DNA of 6,596 bases, taken from contig JAGTUY010000319.1 of NCBI GenBank assembly GCA_018224455.1, forward strand, positions 1 to 6,596. Direction: 5' to 3'. The translations under genes were made by a program, and so were the position numbers. The notes under the pieces were generated by a model. The model did no database searches, had not been told where the DNA came from, and was given only the letters and a program-made list of their open reading frames with translations. Below, one piece after another: positions 1 through 6,216 of this stretch (positions within the stretch are counted from its first letter, which is position 1; every line of letters begins with the position of its first letter). Source of the DNA: Desulfosarcina sp. (GTDB lineage Bacteria > Desulfobacterota > Desulfobacteria > Desulfobacterales > Desulfosarcinaceae).

Positions 1-77
1 CATCCCGCGCATTTGAAGACCAGCAGCGCCAGCCAGCGCAACAGTGTCCGGACAACGATCGTTTCATGGATGGTCAT
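1..77 (-). CDS. 5' end of a gene cut by the window edge; hydrophobic N-terminus, possibly a lysophospholipid acyltransferase-type protein
   Basis: Read leftward from the ATG at 77-75, 25 codons stay open to the window edge. The peptide begins MTIHETIVVRTLLRWLALLV and continues FKCAG. A purine-rich AAAAAAGG lies just upstream, with its AAGG (complement of 86-89) 8 nt before the ATG, a good ribosome-binding spacing. A charged start followed by a Leu-rich stretch (about residues 11-21) suggests a membrane-associated N-terminus. The pattern resembles the start of small PlsC-like lysophospholipid acyltransferases, which transfer acyl groups at the inner membrane. The catalytic HX4D motif would lie outside the window, so the product name is only a guess. 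The gene is divergent from the glutamate dehydrogenase gene, about 490 bp away. That this is a real gene start is more secure than its function. Confidence 0.6.
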   Translation of the reverse strand, partial: MTIHETIVVRTLLRWLALLVFKCAG

Positions 78-239
78 GGTTATTGCCTTTTTTAAGGTTC
101 GAACGCCATTCAAAACCATGCCATCGGGTTGCATGCAGTCAACAGTGGGCCATTGGACCCAGGTAGGCCGGGGGCGGTATATGCTGGCTTTGAGTCTTGT
201 TCCGTTTTAAATTGAATCTCGTAAGTAGGCTATTGGCAG

Positions 240-267
240 CGGCATAACAACGGGTTATGCCGTTTTT
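240..267 (+). terminator. Rho-independent terminator (plus strand), without an obvious gene upstream
   Basis: CGGCATAAC (240-248) and GTTATGCCG (254-262) form a perfect 9-bp stem with a 5-nt loop, followed at once by TTTTT (263-267). This is a textbook intrinsic terminator for plus-strand transcription. The minus strand has no T run after the stem, so it is not expected to stop transcripts in that direction. No convincing plus-strand gene precedes it in the window. It therefore ends either a small RNA, read-through or antisense transcription from the left, or a long leader of the dehydrogenase gene. Confidence 0.75.
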
Positions 268-320
268 ACAATTGTTTTACACGGTCTCGACAGATCCATT
301 GAACGGATCGGCAGGTGACG

Positions 321-360
321 GCCATTGTCAAATGCCGCAAGACCGACAATTGACAATGGC
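321..360. repeat. Perfect 11-bp inverted repeat, operator or hairpin candidate
   Basis: GCCATTGTCAA at 321-331 is exactly repeated in inverted orientation as TTGACAATGGC at 350-360, with 18 nt between the arms. The right arm contains the TTGACA box of the promoter-like pair at 350-378. The outward-facing arms sit 29 bp apart centre to centre, close to three helical turns. That geometry could suit a regulator that binds two sites and blocks the -35 region. No T run follows, so it is not a terminator. The regulator is unknown. Confidence 0.6.
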
Positions 361-378
361 GACGGATTCCAAGAGAAT
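350..378 (+). promoter_or_regulatory. Candidate sigma-70-type promoter for the glutamate dehydrogenase gene
   Basis: A perfect -35 hexamer TTGACA (350-355) is followed after 17 bp by GAGAAT (373-378), which matches 4 of 6 bases of TATAAT. Transcription would start near 385 and give a leader of about 184 nt before the ATG at 569. The -35 box lies inside the right arm of the 321-360 inverted repeat. The -10 match is only fair. Confidence 0.4.
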
Positions 379-423
379 GCTAAGGGTGACACTGAATTTG
401 GGGTTTTCGTCCGTTCTTAGCAT
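377..423 (+). other. Stem-loop in the putative 5' leader of the dehydrogenase gene
   Basis: ATGCTAAG (377-384) is the exact reverse complement of CTTAGCAT (416-423). In RNA the stem extends inward by three G-U pairs and one G-C pair to 12 pairs (377-388 with 412-423), closing a 23-nt loop that contains GGGGTTTT. It starts at the candidate -10 box, so as RNA only its inner part would be transcribed from that promoter. As DNA it could be a second operator. No known riboswitch pattern is recognised. Confidence 0.35.
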
Positions 424-568
424 CGACAAAGTGGTCATGGCATGTTCGGGCATCGGGCCGGCCTTTTTGCCTTGAATCGTCATGTGGCTTCCGATTATCG
501 TTTTTTTTCCCGGCAATTTTTGATAGGGCAGCCGTCACGTTTACCTTTAAGCAAATCGAGGAGATGTC

Positions 569-3500
569 ATGGAAAGCCAATTCAGCCGACCCGATTCGGT
601 TTCCAAAGGCGCCTATATCATCAACAAGGCCCAGAGCGTGAAACTCGATCCCAGCGTCCTTTACGAGGCGGTGGTGGATCTTTCCTCAGAGGGGCTGTTG
701 ACCGCCAACTGCATCAATATGGCGGCGGGCATCCTGCTGGAAGACTTGGGGCTTCCCACCTACTTCTTCGAAAACATCAAGAAAGACTCCCTCAAGCACA
801 TCCTGAGCTCCATCGCCACCAGCATCACCGTCAAGGACGGCAAAGTGATCCTGGTGGGGCGGGTGGCCCACATCGACTTCGACCTGGAGCAGGAAACCAA
901 TGTCCAGCGGGTCCGCATCGCCACCCTGGAGACCCGGGACAGCATGGAAAAAATCCTTGAAAACATGATTGCCGGCCACCGGCGCGAGTACTACTACAGC
1001 CCGGAGAGCAACTACTACACCTACATCATCCGTCCCGAAACCGTCCACGACTATCCCCGTGAGGCCTTCGCTGAATCGCGGTTCCTGTTCACCCTGGCCG
1101 GGGACTACATGACCACCCCCGAGCCCACCCGGCGGCGCTACGAAAAATTCATCAAGGCCGCTGAAAGGGCCGTCACCCCCTTGATCGAGGTGTTCAACCT
1201 GCCCGAAACCGGGGAGATGCGCCTGATGTTCAACAGTGATTTTGCCTCGCCCCAACTGCCCGTGCTGCGCAAACTGTTCGAAGACCACGGCCTGATGCTC
1301 AAGCGGGCCTACTGGGAGCCCTACTGGGGCAAATCCTCCGTGCCCTCGTCGATCTGTTCCCTCTATATCCGAGGTGAACTGCCGCGCAAGAAGGAGGCCC
1401 AAGTGGTGGGCGACCTGTGCGCTTATCTCTCCTTCGGCGTCAACCGTGTCACGGACCTTTACGTGAGCGGACAGCTGACCTTCAACGAGATGCTCTTCGC
1501 CGGCAACGCAGTGGACTTCACCCACATGTTCATCTTCAAGGAGCGGGACAACGCCACGGACCGTGAGATTCTGCAGAGCCTGACCAGCAAGGATCACAGG
1601 GACGCCTTCGCCGGACGAATCCATGGCTCCAACAAGTCCACCTATGTCTACAAGGCCATCCTGGAGGCGGTTACCGAAAACCCGGACCTGGTGAAATTTC
1701 TCTACGCGCTTTTCGAAAAACGCTTCCGCCCCGGGGTTAAAGACCGGATCAGCGATGCAGCGATGGATGAGAAGTTCGCGGCGTTCAACAAGATCATTTC
1801 GTCACGGTTTATGGACAACTGGCTCCATTGCGACATCTTCCGCTTCATGTTCAAGATGGCCTCGTGCACCCTGAAGACCAACTTCTACAAACCCGAAAAG
1901 CGATCCTTCGCTTTCCGCTTTGACAATGCCATCCTGGACCCTCTGGTTTTCGATCAGTTCGTCTTCGGCATCTTCTTCGTCAACGGCCACTACGCCTGCG
2001 GCACCCACCTGCGGGCCGGGGACATCGCCAGGGGCGGGCTGCGGCTGATCCGCGTCACCCCGGCCAACTACCCCACCGAGATCGACAACACCGTGCTGCT
2101 CAACTACGCCCTTGGCCCCAAGGCTCAGCGGTTGAAGCACAAGGATATCTGCGAAAGCGGGTCCAAGGGCGTGGTGGTACCCCACGCCATTTACTCCAGC
2201 CACGGCATGGACGCCTTGTACGACTATACAGAGGGCATCATCGACCTGGTGCTCGGCGACGACAGCATCGTCGACTACTATGGCAAGCCCGAGATGGTGT
2301 TCTTCGGCCCCGACGAGGGAACCGCGCCGTTGATGGATGCGGTGGCCATGCGTTCGCAGGAGCGCGGGTACCGCTACTGGAGAACGCTCACCACGGGCAA
2401 GCGTATCGGCATCCCCCACGACACTTACGGCATGCTGGAAAACGGCGACCTGTTCGGCCTGATCGACCGCAAGGAAAAGGGCACCGACCTGCAGGTCAAC
2501 GGCACCTCCGTTACGGTCACCACGGACATGGACGCGATCTACGAGCGAATCGGCGGCAAGGTCGAGATCAGCGGCATGACCACCACCGGAGTCATGGGAG
2601 CCTTTAGAACCCTGATCACCCACAACGGGGCCAGGGAAGAAGATCTCAGCCTGATGATGACCGGTGGTCCGGACGGCGACCTGGGAGCCAACCAAATCCA
2701 GTGCTACAAAGGAAAGATCTGCCTGATCATCGACGGGGGCTCCATCCTGTTCGATCCCCAAGGGCTGGACCGGCAGGCGCTGATGAAAGTCGCCTTCATG
2801 CGGCACTCCTCGCCCCGGGCCAATACCCGGCAATTCCCCGTTGAAAAGCTGAGCACCCAGGGCTTCATGGTTCCCCTTGCCGCCAAAAATGTCACCCTTC
2901 CCGACGGCACGGTCGTGGAAGACGGGGCCCTGTTCCACCGCAACTTCCTGTCCGATCCGGACAATCGACGGTTTGTCAGCCAGGCGGACATCCGGGCCTT
3001 CATCCCCTGCGGCGGCTTCAAGGACACCATCAACCGCGGCAACGTCAAGGCTTTTCTCTCGGTATTCAAGGAGCTGCAGTTCATCGTCGACGGCGCCAAC
3101 GTCTTTTTCGATGACGCCGCCAGGCGGACCATCGCCACCACCACCGGCATCAAACACATCAAGGACACCACGGCCAACAAGGGCGGCGTCTTCTCCAGCT
3201 CCATTGCCGAAGTGCTCACCGCTTTCCTGCTCGGAGACAGCTACGAGACCAAGCTGCTGGGCGACGCGCAAACCCGCTGGGCCCTGATACGGGATATCAT
3301 GGTGCTGGTGGACCGATATGCCCGGGCGGAAACGGAGATGCTGATCCGGATCCATGAAGCCGATCCGTCGGTTCCTCTGTTCGACCTGTCGGAAAAAACC
3401 AGTGAGCAGATCTTTGCCCTGCAGCGGATCTGCGAGCAAAACATCACCGTGATCCTTAAGGATAAAGCGCTGGTCTGGAAGGTACTGGAGAACTACATCC

Positions 3501-3709
3501 CGGCCATCCTGATCAAACGGCTTGGCCGGGATGCGATCATGAACACGCTCGACGCCGAAGAGCTGAAGCCCTACCGGGACGCCATCCTCACCAAGAAGCT
3601 CTCATCCATGGCCTTTTACCGCTTCGGCGCCGACTGGAAGGACTTCACCGCAAAGATGGATGCCGACTTTTCCGAAGGCATCAAAACCATCGCTTCGGCA
3701 ATAGAGTGA
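569..3709 (+). CDS. NAD-dependent glutamate dehydrogenase, large (about 115-kDa class)
   Basis: Catalyses L-glutamate + NAD+ + H2O to 2-oxoglutarate + NH4+ + NADH in the cytoplasm, usually for glutamate breakdown. The 1046 residues match the size of the fungal Gdh2-like 115-kDa class, far larger than the roughly 450-residue hexameric enzymes. The first 440 or so residues are the poorly conserved N-terminal region of large enzymes. The catalytic part follows: ARGGLR (487-492), GSKG with Lys533 as the probable active-site lysine, GPDEGT (580-585) with Asp582 as the probable catalytic aspartate, and PHDTYGM (616-622). The dinucleotide-binding segment has GGPDGDLGANQI (699-710). PCGG (813-816), VDGAN (840-844) and KDTTANKGGV (865-874) complete the family pattern. 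The start is fixed by GAGGAG (558-563), 5 nt before the ATG. I see no frameshift. The gene appears monocistronic apart from the possible small frame that follows. NAD preference is inferred from the class. Confidence 0.93.
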   Translation: MESQFSRPDSVSKGAYIINKAQSVKLDPSVLYEAVVDLSSEGLLTANCINMAAGILLEDLGLPTYFFENIKKDSLKHILSSIATSITVKDGKVILVGRVAHIDFDLEQETNVQRVRIATLETRDSMEKILENMIAGHRREYYYSPESNYYTYIIRPETVHDYPREAFAESRFLFTLAGDYMTTPEPTRRRYEKFIKAAERAVTPLIEVFNLPETGEMRLMFNSDFASPQLPVLRKLFEDHGLMLKRAYWEPYWGKSSVPSSICSLYIRGELPRKKEAQVVGDLCAYLSFGVNRVTDLYVSGQLTFNEMLFAGNAVDFTHMFIFKERDNATDREILQSLTSKDHRDAFAGRIHGSNKSTYVYKAILEAVTENPDLVKFLYALFEKRFRPGVKDRISDAAMDEKFAAFNKIISSRFMDNWLHCDIFRFMFKMASCTLKTNFYKPEKRSFAFRFDNAILDPLVFDQFVFGIFFVNGHYACGTHLRAGDIARGGLRLIRVTPANYPTEIDNTVLLNYALGPKAQRLKHKDICESGSKGVVVPHAIYSSHGMDALYDYTEGIIDLVLGDDSIVDYYGKPEMVFFGPDEGTAPLMDAVAMRSQERGYRYWRTLTTGKRIGIPHDTYGMLENGDLFGLIDRKEKGTDLQVNGTSVTVTTDMDAIYERIGGKVEISGMTTTGVMGAFRTLITHNGAREEDLSLMMTGGPDGDLGANQIQCYKGKICLIIDGGSILFDPQGLDRQALMKVAFMRHSSPRANTRQFPVEKLSTQGFMVPLAAKNVTLPDGTVVEDGALFHRNFLSDPDNRRFVSQADIRAFIPCGGFKDTINRGNVKAFLSVFKELQFIVDGANVFFDDAARRTIATTTGIKHIKDTTANKGGVFSSSIAEVLTAFLLGDSYETKLLGDAQTRWALIRDIMVLVDRYARAETEMLIRIHEADPSVPLFDLSEKTSEQIFALQRICEQNITVILKDKALVWKVLENYIPAILIKRLGRDAIMNTLDAEELKPYRDAILTKKLSSMAFYRFGADWKDFTAKMDADFSEGIKTIASAIE

Positions 3710-3734
3710 TGGCTGCTGCCTGAGCCGACGTCTG

Positions 3735-3759
3735 ATTCCTTGGCCGTATACCAAGGGAT
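3735..3759 (+). other. Stem-loop just after the dehydrogenase stop
   Basis: ATTCCTTGG (3735-3743) pairs with CCAAGGGAT (3751-3759) in a 9-bp stem with one G-U pair and a 7-nt loop. No T run follows on either strand, so it is a poor intrinsic terminator. It could protect the 3' end of the dehydrogenase mRNA. Its 3' arm contains the AAGGG that would be the ribosome-binding site of the small frame at 3758. Confidence 0.35.
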
Positions 3760-3859
3760 GATGATCGTGATCGGCAGTGGTCATTGGATCGTGTTTCGGG
3801 ACATGGCGCCAGGCGATCTGGTTCGGTTGCTGAGAAAACTCGCGGAAAAAAAAAGGTAG
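3758..3859 (+). CDS. Candidate small reading frame, possibly a broken gene
   Basis: The frame encodes 33 residues: MMIVIGSGHWIVFRDMAPGD, then LVRLLRKLAEKKR. It has a hydrophobic start, a PGD turn and a basic amphipathic helix, and many codons end in G or C as in the real genes here. From ATG 3758 the AAGGG at 3753-3757 is too close; from GTG 3767 it is 9 nt away, so a GTG start (30 residues) is more likely. The frame is the same as that of the dehydrogenase and is open from its TGA stop. After the TAG at 3857-3859 the same frame stays open for 22 codons to TAA at 3926, ending in the protein-like YQPKTVILKK. A nine-A run sits just before the TAG. It could be a small protein, a decayed gene with one or more indels, or chance. 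I recognise no family. Confidence 0.3.
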   Translation: MMIVIGSGHWIVFRDMAPGDLVRLLRKLAEKKR

Positions 3860-3871
3860 ACGTACTGCCTT
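3846..3871 (-). terminator. Probable minus-strand intrinsic terminator for the oxidase transcript
   Basis: Read on the minus strand, AAGGCAG and CTACCTT form a 7-bp stem (3871-3865 with 3859-3853) with one A-C mismatch and a 5-nt loop. It runs into a T tract, the complement of the nine A residues at 3846-3854. It lies about 95 nt beyond the oxidase stop codon, between convergent genes. The mismatch weakens the stem, but the long T tract supports the call. No comparable terminator was found for the plus-strand dehydrogenase. Confidence 0.5.
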
Positions 3872-3966
3872 GAAAAGGCTGGTGTGATCCGGAAATACCA
3901 GCCGAAGACGGTCATTTTAAAAAAGTAACCGTCCGCATTGAAGCGCGATAGCGAGCACGGCCGGCT

Positions 3967-5130
3967 TCACTCCCGCCGGACGAAGCGCAACGGTGAGAAA
4001 AAGCCCATGTCGATCGCGGAGGTAATGCCTTCGAGCATATCGGCCATTATTTCACCCAGCAACGGTGCGAACTTGAAGCCATGGCCGGCCAGCACCACGG
4101 CAAAGACATTCTCGTTCTGGGGCAGCGCCCCCAATACAAAGTGGTCATCGGGCGTCAGGGCATACATACAGGTGTCGGATGTCATCGGCCGGTCGGACAG
4201 CGTCGGCAGAAACCGCTCCAGCATGGCCCGCATCGCCGTCTCCTCTGCCGTGGATACCACCGGCGATGGATGTTCCGGGTCGCCGTCGGCAAGCTGGTTG
4301 TGGAAGGCGGCCTTGACCCGTCCGCCAGGCTTGATGGCCGGCAGTGTGTAAAACTCCCGGTATTCGCCGCTGCTGCCGACGCCATCGTTGAACGGGACCT
4401 GCCAGAAGTTGACGGGGAGCTGCCCCAATTGATAAGCCGTTGCATGTGGCGGGGTGATCCAGTGGACGGGAACCCGTTTGGGCGTCAGCATGGCACCGGC
4501 ATCGCCCAGCAATCGCCGCGCACGCGCGCCGGCGGCGATCAGGACCCGTCCGGCGGTATACCTGCCATGGGAGGTACGAACCTCGATGCCACCCGGCGCG
4601 GCCGTCCACCCGGTCACCTGTTCATCGACCTGAAGCCTCGCCCCGGCTGCATCGGCCATAGCAAGGAACACCCGGATGCAGGTTTCCGGAAAAACAATTC
4701 CCGCCTCTTTTTCCAAACCGGCGGCAAAATGGCTGGGCGGGGCCAAGGGCGGCCACCGCTTTCGGATTTCGGCGGCGGTCAACAAATCATGGGATATGCC
4801 GCCGGCCCGGGCGCTGGCCAGAAATCCGGAAACGGCCGGTCCATCCGGCGGCCCGATGGTCAGGTTATGGGTGGTGACCAGGAGCTTCTCTCCCGCGTCT
4901 TTTTCCAGTTTGCGCCACAGTTCCCAGGCCCGAAGCGCCATGGGCAGGTACGCGGTGCCCTCCAGATAGGCCCGCCTGACGCTGCGGGATTCACCATGGT
5001 GACTGCCCAGGCTGTGCGGCGGATGGAACGCATCGATCCCCAACACCGACACACCCCGCTGCGCCAGAGCCATGCAGGTGGCTGATCCGGCGGACCCCAG
5101 CCCGACAACGATGACGTCATAGTGATTCAT
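3967..5130 (-). CDS. FAD-dependent oxidase of the monomeric sarcosine oxidase / N-methyltryptophan oxidase family
   Basis: Oxidises the C-N bond of a secondary or N-methyl amino acid using covalently bound FAD, typically with O2 as acceptor and H2O2 as product. The 387 residues fit the family size (about 370-390). The N-terminal Rossmann motif GLGSAG (10-15) binds ADP. SHHGESRSVRRAY (43-55) places His45, Arg49 and Arg52 at the same numbers as in Bacillus monomeric sarcosine oxidase. Lys273 and His277 (KAAFH) correspond to its O2-activating Lys265 and His269. Cys321 (CMYALTPDDHF) is the expected FAD attachment cysteine, and Lys353 in GHGFKF matches the substrate-carboxylate Lys348. The ATG at 5130 is chosen because it aligns exactly with the family N-terminus; a GTG at 5169 would add 13 residues. 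The gene lies 60 bp after the dihydroorotate-dehydrogenase-like gene and is probably co-transcribed. The exact substrate (sarcosine, N-methyltryptophan, pipecolate or other) cannot be read from the sequence. Confidence 0.88.
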   Translation of the reverse strand: MNHYDVIVVGLGSAGSATCMALAQRGVSVLGIDAFHPPHSLGSHHGESRSVRRAYLEGTAYLPMALRAWELWRKLEKDAGEKLLVTTHNLTIGPPDGPAVSGFLASARAGGISHDLLTAAEIRKRWPPLAPPSHFAAGLEKEAGIVFPETCIRVFLAMADAAGARLQVDEQVTGWTAAPGGIEVRTSHGRYTAGRVLIAAGARARRLLGDAGAMLTPKRVPVHWITPPHATAYQLGQLPVNFWQVPFNDGVGSSGEYREFYTLPAIKPGGRVKAAFHNQLADGDPEHPSPVVSTAEETAMRAMLERFLPTLSDRPMTSDTCMYALTPDDHFVLGALPQNENVFAVVLAGHGFKFAPLLGEIMADMLEGITSAIDMGFFSPLRFVRRE

Positions 5131-5190
5131 CCCGCCTGCTTTCTGTGGAAGACGACCAGTGATCACCACGGAGACCTGCCGCAGCCAGGG

Positions 5191-6216
5191 TCAGACGACC
5201 ACGTTCTTTTTACCGCCGTAGTACTTCATGAACTGCACCCGCTCGTAAATGGACGGATCCGTGCTTTTGGCCTGACTCATTTTTCCCTTGAAACCGCTGA
5301 TCCGCTTGAATCCTTTGCGCGACATCCAGTTCTCCAGGCGCTCGAGCATCTCCCCCAAATAGGCAACACCGTGTTGATACAGGCACGAAGCCACCTGGAC
5401 CGCATCGGCACCGGCCAGCAACTGCTTGATCACCGCATCCCCATCGTGGATACCGGTGGAGGCAGCCAGGTCGCAGTCGACCTTTTCCGCCATGATGGCA
5501 ATCCAGCGCAGGGACATGGCCAGATCCGAAGGGGTGCTGAAGACGAACGCATTGGTGGTCTCGAAGTTGTCGATGTCGATGTCCGGGCTGAAGTACCGGT
5601 TGAACAGGACCAGGCCGCCGATACCGGTTTGGGAAAGCCGTTGTATCATCGGCCCCAGATCGGTAAAATAGTGGCTGATTTTCAAGGCGGTGGGGATGGA
5701 AAGATGTTGGGTCACCTGCTCGGTGACTTTGAAATAGATGTTTTCCCGGTCCACCCGCTTCTGCTTGAAATCCGTCGGGGGGAAAAACATGTTCAGCTCT
5801 AATGCATCGGCGCCGGCCGCTTCCAGTTGCTTGGCATAGGCCATCCACTCGACCGACTGCAGAAAACAATTGATGCTGGCGATAACCGGTATGGACACCG
5901 CCTTTTTGCTCTCCTCGATCAGGGTGATGTATTTTTTCAGGTTTTCTTCCCGGACGACGTAGTTATAGTAGTCGATGGGAACTTTTCGTCCGTCGTAATC
6001 GAAATACTGACTGTCAGCGGCAAAATTTTTGGCCGTCTTCATGAAATCGGCAAATTCCAGGGCCACCTCCTCTTCGAAAATGGACTTGAGCACCACCGCA
6101 CCGGCACCGCACTTTTCGGCATTCCTTATTTTTTCGACCGAACTGGTCAACCCTGAACTGCCCACGATAATCGGATTTCTTAACTCGAGCCCCAGGTATT
6201 GCGTCGATAGATCCAT
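5191..6216 (-). CDS. Dihydroorotate dehydrogenase-like flavoprotein (non-canonical PyrD/PreA-type barrel)
   Basis: The 341 residues form an FMN-binding TIM barrel of the dihydroorotate dehydrogenase superfamily. The true reaction of this 'dihydroorotate dehydrogenase-like' subfamily is not established to my knowledge. NPIIVGSSGLT (14-24) and Lys44 (VVLKS) match the FMN-contacting start of the barrel. VIASINCF, the ELN at 140-142, KISHYFTDL, LVLFNRYF and STGIH (253-257) with the following AGADAVQVAS match the barrel strands and phosphate-binding end. At the catalytic loop, where PyrD has NxSCPN or a Ser, this protein has ELNMFFPPTD (140-149), so the catalytic Cys/Ser is absent. It should not be annotated as the pyrimidine enzyme. 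The C-terminus (MSQAKSTDPSIYERVQFMKY region) is typical of the subfamily. GAGGAGG (complement of 6221-6227), 4 nt before the ATG, supports the start. First gene of a probable two-gene transcript with the oxidase. Confidence 0.87.
   Translation of the reverse strand: MDLSTQYLGLELRNPIIVGSSGLTSSVEKIRNAEKCGAGAVVLKSIFEEEVALEFADFMKTAKNFAADSQYFDYDGRKVPIDYYNYVVREENLKKYITLIEESKKAVSIPVIASINCFLQSVEWMAYAKQLEAAGADALELNMFFPPTDFKQKRVDRENIYFKVTEQVTQHLSIPTALKISHYFTDLGPMIQRLSQTGIGGLVLFNRYFSPDIDIDNFETTNAFVFSTPSDLAMSLRWIAIMAEKVDCDLAASTGIHDGDAVIKQLLAGADAVQVASCLYQHGVAYLGEMLERLENWMSRKGFKRISGFKGKMSQAKSTDPSIYERVQFMKYYGGKKNVVV

Larger units (their letters stand above)
78..568. other. Long divergent intergenic region with regulatory structures and no convincing gene
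   Basis: This 491-bp stretch separates a minus-strand gene start (77) from the plus-strand dehydrogenase start (569). The short open frames across it, such as 13-210 and 257-475 on the plus strand, show no recognisable protein pattern and lack good ribosome-binding sites. What can be supported is an intrinsic terminator (240-267), an 11-bp inverted repeat (321-360), a promoter-like pair (350-378) and a stem-loop (377-423). From 424 to 550 I see only a GGCCGGCC palindrome (456-463) followed by T5, and an isolated T8 run at about 501-508. The length and structure suggest more regulation than two simple promoters would need. Confidence 0.7.

Noticed and set aside
13..210. 65-codon plus-strand frame at the left edge
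   Set aside because: It starts with TTG without a ribosome-binding site and overlaps the better supported minus-strand gene start. The peptide has no recognisable pattern.
456..468. GGCCGGCC followed by TTTTT as a second terminator
   Set aside because: The palindrome has no loop. The only hairpin available is a 3-bp stem (449-451 with 461-463), too weak to terminate.
438..470. Sigma-54-like promoter matches, TGGCATG at 438-444 with GC at 450-451, and GG at 456-457 with TTTTTGC ending at 470
   Set aside because: The GG to GC spacing is 9 and 11 bp instead of the required 10, so neither is a credible sigma-54 promoter despite the nitrogen-related gene downstream.
1802..3439. 545-codon open frame antisense to the dehydrogenase (also 686-1624, 312 codons)
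   Set aside because: Long antisense frames are expected opposite a GC-rich gene with strong third-position bias. The sense frame has complete family motifs across the same region, and the antisense peptides look compositionally random.
3907..3933. GACGGT/ACCGTC stem around an A/T-rich loop as a bidirectional terminator
   Set aside because: The loop is 15 nt, the stem only 6 bp, and no T run follows on either strand. The 3846-3871 element fits better.
5150..5201. Direct repeat AGACGACCA at 5150-5158 and 5193-5201
   Set aside because: A 9-bp repeat, one copy inside the codons for the C-terminal valines; likely chance.
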